This document shows positions 1 to 8,077 of a DNA stretch of 10,488 nt, piece by piece. Position numbers and translations under genes: made by a program. The DNA is from Paraglomus occultum. Lineage: Eukaryota; Glomeromycota; Glomeromycetes; Paraglomerales; Paraglomeraceae. The DNA lies in NCBI GenBank assembly GCA_910592205.1, contig CAJVPJ010001321.1, positions 1 through 10,488 on the forward strand. The letters run 5' to 3'. Position 1 is the stretch's first letter, and each line of letters starts with the position of its first letter. A model generated the notes under the pieces. It was not told the DNA's origin. It saw only the letters and a program-made list of their open reading frames with translations, and did no database searches.

Positions 1-18
1 TACCTGGTTGTCTTTACT

Positions 19-78
19 ATTCCAATCCGACATACATGTCCATTCCGAATGGACATAAATTCCAAACCGACATACAAC
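19..78. repeat. Small perfect hairpin flanked by a direct repeat
   Basis: Positions 36-45 (ATGTCCATTC) and 47-56 (GAATGGACAT) are perfect inverted repeats around a single central C. On either side lies a direct repeat of the form TTCCAA(T/A)CCGACATAC (about 20-35 and 60-75). The arrangement looks like the end or remnant of a repeat element cut by the window edge. No coding sequence or target-site duplication can be shown, so its class is unknown. Confidence 0.55.
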
Positions 79-480
79 ACCAATATCAGATAGATTTTGA
101 TCACACCACATCGAAATCACAGTGTCGCTCATTATTATATTACTGTTCGATAATAACATTTACTATTCTTATCCATTGAGTTTACATGTTGATTTATATC
201 ACCCTGAATAAGCACACACACCCTCCCCCCCCCCCAGATTACTGCATGACAGTTCATTACGTAAGTATAGAAAAATAGTAGTACGCTTCTGGTTACTGCA
301 ATTACTATTATAAGCTACCCCTCAACCCTGTTATGGACTATATTTTACGTAATGTTTTGTCGATTATTTTAATAATGTCGATATCCATGATGGGTCAGCA
401 TCATCTCACTGACAACAACGCACACGATGTTTAAACTGAGCCTCGATTTTATTTCGCCGACAATTGATTACCTAAAAGGG
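79..480. other. Non-coding AT-rich stretch, no gene seen
   Basis: No open frame or splice-consistent exon was recognised on either strand. It contains a homopolymer of eleven C at 225-235 directly after a CA-rich tract, the only long C run in the window. Nothing else repeats here in an obvious way. Confidence 0.5.
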
Positions 481-493
481 ATAATTTTGAATA

Positions 494-1271
494 AGGTGTC
501 CTTAACTTACACCCGGGTGTACGATTTAACTTACATCCCCTAGTGTACGAACGAATTAATGTATAGAGCGACTTATCAATTGAACTTTAAAAATCAACGG
601 AGTGCATTTTCTTATTCATAAAGCAGCGAATATTCGAACATTACATACCAGATTTGTTAGTAAATTTTAAGCTTAATGCAAATTCTTTCATTACGATTCT
701 ATTTATATTAAGTCAGGAATTTTATTAGGAGATATACGTTTCTTCAATACTGTAACTATTGTATGTCAGTCGGAATTATAGAATAATGCGTACACTTAAT
801 TGGTTTTCTACTTCAGTTTTGTTTTATAACTATGTCAAGTCCTTGGATGTCTTGCGCTTACAGTATTTTATTGACTATACGAGAGACATATCGATTGTGA
901 GGGTTAGTTACATGTTAACCATAACACAAGTATCTGTACCTTATTCCAAAGATGTCTGATTTATCAGAATAATTTTATTGTTCAAATATCTCGAATTCTC
1001 TGCGCATTTCATTAACAGATCCAGTATGTAACATTCGAATATTGGCTGCTTTATGAATAAGAAAACGCACTCTGTTGACCTGGGTACTAGTCTTTGAAGT
1101 CCAATTGATAAGTCGGTTAAGCTGCTCTGAACGATACCAGGTACACCCAGGGGTGTACGATTATTTGCATACACCGGGTGTAACTTATTGGGAGGTGTAA
1201 CTTATTCCGTACACCCTTAATGTACGAACGGATTAATGTACACTCAGGGGTGTAAGTTAAGGACATCCCTG
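494..1271. mobile_element. Non-autonomous element with long inverted-repeat arms
   Basis: The left arm (about 494-665) and the reverse complement of the right arm (about 1012-1271) align over most of their length. Shared blocks include TGTCCTTAACTTACACCC, ACTTATCAATTG, TTTCTTATTCATAAAGCAGC and ATTCGAA. The right arm is longer because it holds extra GGTGTAACTTATT units. The left end reads AGGTGTCC and the right end, complemented, CAGGGATGTCC. A TA lies directly outside each end (492-493 and 1272-1273), which would fit a TA target duplication, but the exact ends are uncertain because similarity may continue into ATAATT on both sides. The core (about 670-1010) encodes no recognisable transposase, so the element would depend on a transposase supplied elsewhere. 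Superfamily not assigned; a TA-targeting DNA transposon is the simplest guess. Confidence 0.75.
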
Positions 1272-1939
1272 TATAATTATTCGTCATAATAAATTCTAGT
1301 CGATTCTTACCATTGCTAAATTTTTTCCAGTATTCGATATTAAGATTGATTACAAAAAGCGTAATAATAATAACGTTTGTATTATACTACCACATTACGT
1401 AGTTTATTATCCAAAACAAGGTTGCATTCAAATTTTGTTAATTACTTGTCTGATGTACTCATATTCGATATGACGTCATCGCGTGAAGCTAGGGAATGTT
1501 AATTTACTTTTTTTTTGTATTTTTTCGTTAGAGAGTCTGTCTTTGAGCCTGTTTATTGTCAATGTTTAATCAGACAAATTCGACTTAGGCATGCGGACTT
1601 AATGTAAATCAAAAAGTTTGTTCGTATTGCTGATTTATTTGACTCAGAAAAGTCTGCTTTACGTCCGAGTTCTCCGTAGAGAGTAATAATTTGTCTCTTG
1701 TCATTGTATGCACAAGATGGAAAAACGTTGATAGAAAATACGGAAAAAACGATATAAAAAAAAAACAGTACAAAAAAACGCCAACAGTGTCAAAAAACTG
1801 TGGCGCTGTGGCTGTGAAATATAATAATTTACGTATAACTAACAGACATTGCGCGCACATTACTTTTAAATGTCGTAAGTAATATAATTGAACAGTGATT
1901 GACATTGCGCTCTCTATTACTATTAGTTTCAACTAGACA
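1272..1939. other. Intergenic region downstream of the secreted-protein gene, no gene seen
   Basis: Open frames on both strands around 1609-1932 are short and driven by poly-A/poly-T tracts. The minus-strand one would be a leucine/phenylalanine-rich peptide and the plus-strand one a lysine-rich peptide, and neither resembles a family I know. The part next to 1940 must contain the 3' untranslated end of the minus-strand gene, but no canonical AATAAA is visible close to its stop codon. Confidence 0.5.
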
Positions 1940-2178
1940 TTAACAATGACTGATCTTAAACTCATCTGAAATGTATACCTCAGTGAGGCTGTTGCGGACA
2001 ACGAAAACCACAACATTATAATTATGTTCGTTCTTAAGACCCAGAGGAATTTTGACGGTTTTTTTGCCCGCTGAAACTGGAACACTCACTGCTGGAGGCA
2101 AAATTGGTATGAAGCCTCCTTGGGAAGCCTCAAACAAGGAAAATACGCTAAAAGTAAGACCTCCGTATAATTTAAATG
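1940..2178 (-). other. Exon 5: main part of repeat 2 and stop
   Basis: The 239 nt terminal exon starts after TTTTTACAG and encodes residues 153-231: FKLYGGLTFSVFSLFEAS, a proline-rich turn, KKTVKIPLGLKNEHNYN and the strand-rich end closing in SHC before TAA. A CTAAC branch-site-like motif sits in intron 4. This exon has no counterpart in the duplicated copy. Confidence 0.7.
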
Positions 2179-3062
2179 CTGTAAAAATAAATAAATTATT
2201 AAATATAGTTAGATTTTAGAAGAAAAAAAAACAAATAAATAAATTATGGCATGTTCAAAATGCTTACGGTCTTTCCATTTAATCTTAAGTGTTCCGCCAC
2301 ACTAAATAATAAAGATATGTATTCATTAATATGTTGTCAAAATAACTTGTTCAATAACTCTTGATTTAAACTTTTCCTACATGAGCAATTGTATCCGTGA
2401 CAGGATGGGTAATAATTAACCCGACTTTAGGTCTACCGAGAGTAAAAGTCGCAGATACAGCAAGGTTTGTAGTAACTCCTTCTACAAATGTGATTTCAAA
2501 GAAGTAAGGAGCGATAGAAGGAGGTTTAGATGGGTGAAACTTAAATGTGATGCATTTTCCTATTAATGTTGAAAAAAAAAAACAATAAATTAGTTATTAT
2601 TTGTAATGGATGCTAATTATAACAGTAATATAACTCACCTGGTTGTACTGCAATATTTACTGTTTGTGGGTCAAAGAAGCCATTGAAAGAGCCTACGAGA
2701 GCTATAGAGCCGATTTTGGTAACTCCGAGCCCAGGGCAGATCTTAACAGGAATGTCCTTATCGGCAGAAAAAACGTTTCCCTTTACTTTTTAGTGAGCAT
2801 TGATATTTAGTATTTTTAAAAAATGATGAAATTTTAGCGTAAAAATTGCCGGTTTAAAAAATAACATGCAATTGCCATAATTAATGATGGGTTTTAATAT
2901 CACAGTACACGATAATTACACATTTTTTTTTAAATTTCGGTCAACATAACTATATAAAATAATACCTGGCTTGCGAATTACAATAGAGGGTTCAGTTGGA
3001 GAAGAGGCACCAAAGTAAAAGAGAAACGAGAGGATTAAACATATAATAGTAATGCGATTCAT
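1940..3062 (-). CDS. Secreted two-domain Kre9/Knh1-like cell-surface protein (five exons)
   Basis: The five exons on the minus strand are 3062-2966, 2785-2639, 2559-2381, 2301-2268 and 2178-1940. They join in frame (696 nt, 231 residues plus stop TAA at 1942-1940) with GT..AG introns of 180, 79, 79 and 89 bp. The start ATG has A at -3. Residues 1 to about 21 are a classic signal peptide (MNRITIICLILSFLFYFGAS), so the product should be exported. The rest looks like two beta-sandwich repeats. Repeat 1 (about 25-122) starts PSIVIRKPVKGNVF and ends SATFTL. Repeat 2 (about 123-229) contains GGTLKIKWKD, KKTVKIPLGL, YNVVVFVVRNS and ends YISDEFKIS. The pattern 'G..L.I.W', a tail 'Y.v.v....s....S..F.I' and the secreted context resemble the Kre9/Knh1 N-terminal fold (fungal Ser-Thr-rich GPI-anchored family); this is inference. 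The mature chain has four cysteines (49, 84, 142, 231), one pair per repeat. No C-terminal GPI signal is present, so it is probably soluble or wall-associated. Confidence 0.75.
2268..2301 (-). other. Exon 4: 34-nt micro-exon
   Basis: It lies between an acceptor TTATTTAG and a donor CC|GTAAGC and encodes CGGTLKIKWKD plus one base. It converts phase 0 to phase 1, exactly what exon 5 requires, and supplies the 'GGTLKIKW' strand expected near the start of repeat 2. Without it exons 3 and 5 can be joined in frame only through a poor donor that discards much of exon 3. It is too short for ORF-based finding and easily missed by automated annotation. Confidence 0.65.
2381..2559 (-). other. Exon 3: end of repeat 1 and linker into repeat 2
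   Basis: The 179 nt exon runs phase 1 to phase 0 and encodes residues 82-141, including KCITFKFHPS, PYFFEITF, SATFTLGRPK and ITHPVTDTIAH. I place the donor at CAT|GTAGGA because it leaves phase 0, which matches the following small exon. A second phase-0 donor nine bases on (AAA|GTTTAA) would add three residues (V, G, K) and cannot be excluded. Unspliced, the frame stops at a TAA directly after that point. Confidence 0.65.
2639..2785 (-). other. Exon 2: first half of repeat 1
   Basis: The 147 nt exon runs phase 1 to phase 1 and encodes residues 33-81, including DIPVKICPG and FNGFFDPQTVNIAVQP. Its donor CCAG|GTGAGT is the strongest in the gene. A block of about 50 bp over this exon-intron boundary is identical in the duplicate copy. 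Confidence 0.75.
2966..3062 (-). other. Exon 1: signal peptide exon
   Basis: The 97 nt exon encodes the start methionine, a hydrophobic core of about 15 residues and a short linker (PTEPSIVIRKP), ending in phase 1 at CCAG|GTATTA. The first intron (2965-2786) is the longest of the gene. Its acceptor AAAAG is preceded by CTCACTAA, a plausible branch site. Confidence 0.75.
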
Positions 3063-3702
3063 TTTAACAATTTAATGGAGCCGCACTAAGAGATTTGAAC
3101 ACGGATGTTTAGCCGTTAAATATCTTTTTTACAAATACAAAGCATGTCACACAGAAATGCTTGTGTAATTATAGTGTCGTGATACATACCACTGCACAGG
3201 GGGTTAAGAGCATAAATATTTGCAATCTCCTTATTAGGCAAATTTTTGTATAATCTTTGTTTTTTTAAAAATAGTTTTTTTGCACCCCTTCGAATAGTAT
3301 GCTCAGCTCACACCACGCTGATATTACTATGTCGCCAAAAATAAAATTGATCGAAGTTGACGAATGAGAGTTCCAGGGAGCCCAAACAAATGTATGACAT
3401 CGCGGTAAGCTGGAAAGGGGGTCAAACAGTGTAGCTTACAGCCGTAATCTTTAATTCGGCAAAAAACGGACCAGATAAATCGAAAATTATTCAAGATTGA
3501 ACAATTTTTTGTGGTCAAATTAACAACGTTTACTATGCACCCATTTGCAATATTTGTTCTATAGAACAAACATTTTCGAATTTACTAGATGCATCCGTCT
3601 GAAGCGTATACTTTAAAGTTTGTTGACTGACAAGTAACATCTGCTGTCAAATCAGCACGACAGATGTGTTACGGCTTAGTGCACACACAAATAATCTTAC
3701 GC
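3063..3702 (-). promoter_or_regulatory. Upstream region of the secreted-protein gene, shared with its duplicate
   Basis: No coding sequence is convincing here; the 80-codon frame at 3569-3327 has no family resemblance and is not preserved in the duplicate. The promoter of the minus-strand gene must lie here. A TATA-like AAATATTTATG sits on the minus strand near 3211-3222, but it is altered in the duplicate, so I do not fix a start site. A 30 bp block (3289-3318, TTCGAATAGTATGCTCAGCT and onward) is identical at 5671-5700. The upstream end carries the inverted pair GTAACATCTG / CAGATG-TG-TTAC (3634-3643 and 3661-3672), kept almost intact in the second copy. Confidence 0.4.
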
Positions 3703-4422
3703 GAGAACTGGTGGCTATAGCACAAGAGAAAGGGGAGTTGTACTGATAGATTAGATTAACTTCGGAGATGTTTTTTCTGGAACAAGTTAGTTATATAAAA
3801 TTGCTTGATATATGATGACCATTATCAATTCATAATATCATGTTTTTAGAGGGTAACATTATATGTCGTAAAATTTTTGTGTGATTTGATATACAGTCAA
3901 TTTCCCCCTACCCTACAGTTATCGCACCTTCCATACAATCACCGGCTATTCTGGTCCCAGTTATTTTTATAGTAATCTACCTCCTTTACAATCATAATCA
4001 TATTTCGAATTGCTGTTACTTGTACAATATGAAAAGTTCTTCTTTTTGTAGTCACTTACTTGTATTACATTCAAGACCAATATTGCTTTATAATAATGAT
4101 ATTTGGGTATAACATAATCAATTAATAACGTTATTCGTATTATTAGTACAATTCAAAATTGTTTTGTTTATTGATTTAAATATCGTTACAAGTCAAAAAT
4201 AAAAATAATTTCGAAAATTTTACCTAAAATAAAAACACGATCTCGATTGAGTAGATAGAAAATAAGCGTGAAATATCTGAACGTGACGATATGGCAAATT
4301 AAGGTTTAATCTTACATACTAATCTAATTTCCGCTTCGTGCTACTAAACGGGTAATTTTCTAAACAAAGAAAGAAAAAAGAAGGAGGTATCTGCTCTTTA
4401 TCATTATGCATGGATTGTAATA
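3703..4422. other. AT-rich intergenic stretch, nothing recognised
   Basis: It separates the two copies of the duplication. No exon with matching splice signals, RNA gene or repeat was recognised on either strand before the MITE that starts at 4423. Confidence 0.5.
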
Positions 4423-4596
4423 CATAGTGAAACTCGATAAGTCGGACACGGCGGGGCAGGCAGGGCTGTCCGACTTATCAAGAAATCCGACTTATCGAAA
4501 TAATTTTAATATGAAAAAAAGAAAGTGCAAAGGGATTTGTCCGACTTATTAAGTTTTCCGACTTATCGAGTGTCCAACTTGTCGAGTTTCACTATG
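4423..4596. mobile_element. 174-bp pogo-like MITE with TA target duplication
   Basis: The 27 bp terminal inverted repeats CATAGTGAAACTCGATAAGT... (4423-4449) and their complement (4570-4596) differ at only two positions. TA flanks both ends (4421-4422 and 4597-4598), the hallmark of Tc1/mariner/pogo insertion. The start CA.AGTGAAACTCGATAAGTCGGAC resembles ends of pogo/Tigger-type elements as I know them. The 120 bp interior has no coding sequence but repeats the 14-mer TCCGACTTATCRAR. Forward copies lie at 4469, 4486, 4540, 4557 and (changed) 4572, and a reverse copy at 4433. It must be mobilised in trans. It sits between the two copies of the segmental duplication. Confidence 0.85.
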
Positions 4597-4598
4597 TA

Positions 4599-4812
4599 CT
4601 CATAATTCTTCAACTGTATCTGGCGTTTACTCAACAATAAAGCAGGAATTTGTGTTGCTGCTTGGGAGCAAGTTTATTGATGGCGACGGCTCGCTAGACG
4701 TACGTGGCTGTAAGCAAGTCTTATCTTCGTTGGAAAGTCTGATAAAACGATAAAAGTCCTATATAGAGTCAGTTAATGATGGCGTAGACTGAGATGACGT
4801 AGATAAAAAAAC
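4599..4812. other. Spacer between MITE and duplicated block
   Basis: No gene is seen. The last bases (GATGACGTAGATAAAAAAAC) adjoin the duplication breakpoint at 4813 and supply the novel tail that the truncated exon 3 of the pseudogene reads into. Confidence 0.45.
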
Positions 4813-5478
4813 TTGTATCCGTGACAGGATGAGTAATAATTAACCCGGATTTAGGTCTACCGATAGTAAAAGTCGCAGAAACAGCAAGTTTTGTAGTAAC
4901 TCCTTCAAATATGATTTCAAAATAGTAAGAAGCGATAGGAAGAGGTGTAGATGGGTAAAACTTAAACGTGATGCATTTTTCTATTAATGTTGAAAAAAAG
5001 AGAACAATAAATTAGTTGTTATTATTGTAATGGATACTAATTATAACAGTAATATAACTCACCTGGTTGTACTGCAATATTTACTGATTGTGAGTCAATG
5101 AAGCTAGTGAAATCGTCTGTAAGTATTATAGTGTGATATTGATAACCCCACGCTCAAGGCAGATCTTAACAGAAATGTCCTTATCGGCAAAAAAAACACG
5201 TTTCCCTTTACTTTTTAGGGAGCATTTATATTTAGTATTCTTAATAAATGATGAAATTTTTAACGGACAAGTTACCGGTTTAAAAACCAACATGCAATTG
5301 CCATATTAAGCTAGTAATGATGGGGTTTTATATCACTGTACACGATAATTACACATTTTTTTTAAATATAACTGTGTAAGAAATAATACCTGGCTTGCAA
5401 ATTACAACAGAGAAAAGAGTTAAAGAAAAAGCACCACCAAAGTGAGATGATTAAACATATAACAGTAATGCGATTCAT
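4813..5478 (-). pseudogene. Truncated pseudogene copy of the secreted-protein gene
   Basis: Homologous to the first three exons of the gene at 1940-3062, with intron positions and splice dinucleotides kept (exon 1 5478-5390, exon 2 5210-5063, exon 3 4980 to the breakpoint at 4813). Exon 1 is 89 nt instead of 97, which shifts the frame and replaces the end of the signal-peptide region with a Trp/Phe/Cys-rich stretch. Two extra T in the homopolymer of exon 2 (about 5193) put the frame back, so FFADKDISVKIC is again readable. A TAA at 5128-5126 then ends it, and a further one-base loss follows. Exon 3 remains open with one codon deleted but runs through the breakpoint into unrelated sequence. 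Exons 4 and 5, which form repeat 2, are missing. At most a peptide of about 57 residues could be made. I consider it non-functional. Confidence 0.8.
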
Positions 5479-5840
5479 TTAACGATTTAATGGAGCACTA
5501 AGAGATTTGAGCACGGATGTTTAGCCGTTAACTATCTTTTTTACAAAATTAAAAATGTTTGTGTAATTAGTGTCGTGATACATAGGGGGTTGGGAGCATA
5601 AACCTTTTGAATCTCCTTATTAGGCACATTTTTGTATAACCTTTTTTTTTTAAAAATAGTTTTTTGCATCTTCGAATAGTATGCTCAGCTCACACCACGC
5701 CGATATTTACTGTGTCACCAAAAATAAAATTGCTCAAAAATGGCAAATGAGTGTTCCAGAAGCTCAAACAATGCATCGTAGCAAGCTAGAAAGGGAGTCA
5801 AACAGAGTTGTGTAGCTTACAGTCGTAATTTCAATCCGGA

Positions 5841-5868
5841 TTACGATGAATCGAAATCGTCATCGTAA
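5841..5868. repeat. Nine-base-pair hairpin in the duplicated upstream region
   Basis: TTACGATGA (5841-5849) and TCATCGTAA (5860-5868) pair perfectly around a 10-base loop. The corresponding part of copy 1 lacks it, so it arose after the duplication or was lost from the first copy. Confidence 0.6.
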
Positions 5869-6094
5869 CTTTCAAGATTGAACAATTTCTCGTAATTAAA
5901 TTGACAACGTCTACTATGCACCCATTCGCAGCACCAGCTTCTATAGAACAAATGTTTTCGAATTACCAGTAGACGCTTGCACTATTTTTCCCAAGCTTAT
6001 ACAATTTAACGTTTGCTGACTGACAAATAACATCTGCTGTCAAATGAACACGACAGATGTGTTACGGCTTGTACACACAAATAATCTCTTACGC

Positions 6095-7641
6095 TAAGAA
6101 TGCAGAATGACCCAAATTCCATTTTCAAAACGGCCTGTGGGTTAACTTTTGTAATAGACGAGATGATTCATCTCACCTCACCCATCATTAGTTTGTTGTA
6201 TGTCTCCAATAGTCAAGCCTTCTTAATTTCAATATTATCTTTTTAAGTATTGAACTAGAGTGAGAATAATATAAGTTTAGTCTTTTGCTGAATTGTTTTA
6301 AGGGGGAAACTACTTTCGTGCTCATGCATTGTTTTGTTGTTCAGTTATTGTCATATTTCGTTTCCGCAATGTACATACTTGACAAAGTTTTATCCGTTCT
6401 TTGTTTGTTGCCTGATATCTGACAGCCGTATTACACTAAATATCGTATTGCAGTAGAGTAGTGAAGTCGAAATTTATATAGGAGACAAAATTTTACTACC
6501 ACATATATATTGTCATTCGTAATGTGAATAATTCATAACTCATATAACACCCACCGTTTTAGAAGGTTTGTATATAGTTTTTGTTGGTTAGTGGCGGTAA
6601 TGCCTCCATCGGAGCTTTTATTGATGGTTATTCTTATATTGATAATTAAGGCGGGAATGCTATCACCGTTTAATGGAAAACTGTCTTTAATCTAGAGCAA
6701 ATGTTCGTATTTTGAACTAAAATATAACAATCGCTATTACTTTAGTTAATAAAGGGAATCCGTGTTTGATAAACCATGCTTATGTATGTTTATCTCCCCA
6801 AGTTAAGTCATAATCGGAACGTAGTAAAATTTAAGCGAGACGCCGTTGATCGGAGTGAAGGAAGAGCTATCTGATGCGAAAGTAGACAGAGATGACTGTG
6901 GTATGGTGATGGTGAGGAAGCTGTAATTCGGAAAATAGTGGGTTTCCGATAACGATGCGATGATATTTCTTGGAAGCAATGAATAATGTATACACCATTT
7001 GAATGAGTTTGCTAGGATACATTCACTTCCGACACATAAGCACGGTAATAGTGTCACGATATTCCAGATAGTTTGAGCTTCGCAGCGAATTAATGAAGGG
7101 GTTTACTGCATATAATACTATTACATAATTGCTGCTAAAAACTTTTATTATTTTATCGAATCTGCGCTGCATGTGGACTACTCCGATGCAGTCCTGTGTG
7201 GTGCATATGCGGACATAAATAATTATTCGATAGATGGACTAACAACAATAGCAATTCGATGAGTTTATTAAGAAGTCTCAGTTACAAACAAACTCAACAA
7301 ACGACGCTTATTTGGAATGGATCCATTAAATTGTATCCGTCATACGGAAATGACTTTCTTGTTACCGCGTAAGCTACCTACTAGTACTTTCGTTGAATTA
7401 ATTTCACTTGAGATAACGGACGAAACACATAACTTATATTATACTGAGGTAAATTACTTACTTATGGTTGAATAAATAGTTTAATTATTGACATATTATA
7501 TGCATTATTTTTACTAGTTACGTGATAACCATCTAAACATTTTAACACAACGTTTGGGTTACCATCGAATTACATACAATATACAAAGAAACAAAAGTAT
7601 TGCTAATAAAAGACTTTATGGAAATCGGATTGTGTCTGGCA
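6095..7641. other. Long non-coding stretch, no gene recognised
   Basis: Neither strand shows a convincing exon series. The longest frame (84 codons, minus, 7057-6803) is serine-rich, resembles no family I know and has no supporting splice context. A 15 bp palindrome GAGATGA-T-TCATCTC lies at 6160-6174, just past the duplication end. Around 7150-7240, ATCGAAT and ATTCGAT bracket a weakly self-complementary segment. Confidence 0.5.
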
Positions 7642-7710
7642 TGTACAAAAAACTCACATAGCGCGCCCCAAATTTCTTCGAACATTATGCGATGTGATTG
7701 GTCCTGATTT

Positions 7711-7747
7711 CTTCGAAAACTTTGATTGGTCCTTTACATATATAAGG
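7711..7747 (+). promoter_or_regulatory. Promoter-like ATTGG and TATA box pair, left arm
   Basis: GATTGGTCC occurs near 7698 and again near 7725, followed by TATATAAGG at 7739-7747. This is an inverted CCAAT box at a short distance from a good TATA box reading to the right, into the loop of the inverted repeat. Activity is inferred from consensus only. Confidence 0.4.
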
Positions 7748-8077
7748 ATTTAACCTGTAGCAACACCAGCCGCTCCAATTCTAACTTCATGACCAGAATT
7801 GAGGCGTTAAACCAAGCTTACATTTGACGTCACTTGCCCCTTAACATGCAACTGAAGCTCAAACTCTAAACTACATCGGTTTGCTTACGGTCGATAATAA
7901 CACGTTCAACAACAAATACTCATCTACCAAGTAACTTTTGCTCTTTTCGCTCACATTGTAGGATTAAGTCACTTTTACTACAGACGCTTTGATGACTTTT
8001 GGGACATAATATATCACATCTGTGAACTATAATAACAGTGAGGAAGGTTAAAAGTTTAATAGTCGACTACTGGATTA

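Larger units (their letters stand above)
2389..3702. repeat. Segmental duplication, copy 1 (source)
   Basis: This block matches 4813-6094 in the same orientation and order: end of exon 3, introns 1-2, exons 1-2, 5' leader and about 640 bp of upstream sequence. Introns and upstream sequence are about as well preserved as exons, with many small indels, pointing to duplication at the DNA level rather than through RNA. The left end of the shared block starts at TTGTATCCGTGACAGGAT inside exon 3 and the right end fades after ATAATC(TC)TTACGC. Confidence 0.85.
4813..6094. repeat. Segmental duplication, copy 2
   Basis: Direct-orientation copy of 2389-3702, slightly shorter through scattered deletions. 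Landmarks in order are exon 3 remnant (4980-4813), exon 2 remnant (5210-5063), exon 1 remnant (5478-5390), the 30 bp identical upstream block (5671-5700) and the upstream inverted pair (6028-6065). It also holds a local hairpin at 5841-5868 (TTACGATGA / TCATCGTAA) absent from copy 1. Confidence 0.85.

Noticed and set aside
941-1174. 77-codon minus-strand and 66-codon plus-strand (759-959) open frames inside the inverted-repeat element
   Set aside because: The minus-strand frame lies mostly in the repeat arm and the other in its core; neither shows transposase motifs, and the left arm does not preserve the same frame.
1609-1932. 107-codon minus-strand open frame and a 63-codon plus-strand frame across the same place
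   Set aside because: Both are produced by poly-A/poly-T runs, use non-ATG starts in part, show no family resemblance and fall where the 3' end of the secreted-protein gene should lie.
3075-3125. tRNA-like T-arm (complement contains GTGTTCAAATCTC) in the 5' leader, also in the second copy
   Set aside because: No acceptor stem, D-arm or plausible anticodon arm can be folded around it; recurrence in the second copy is explained by the duplication.
3327-3569. 80-codon minus-strand open frame upstream of the gene
   Set aside because: The matching stretch of the duplicated copy has indels that destroy the frame, so there is no sign of coding constraint.
4813-5478. Second copy as a functional short secreted peptide
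   Set aside because: The in-frame TAA at 5128, altered signal-peptide end, further frameshift and loss of exons 4-5 make a working product unlikely.
6803-7057. 84-codon minus-strand serine-rich open frame
   Set aside because: No motif, signal peptide or splice context; length is within chance expectation for this composition.
7650-7725. Heat-shock-element-like TTCTTCGAA motifs in the left arm of the long inverted repeat
   Set aside because: The half-site spacing does not match alternating nTTCnnGAAn units, and the right arm does not keep the motif.
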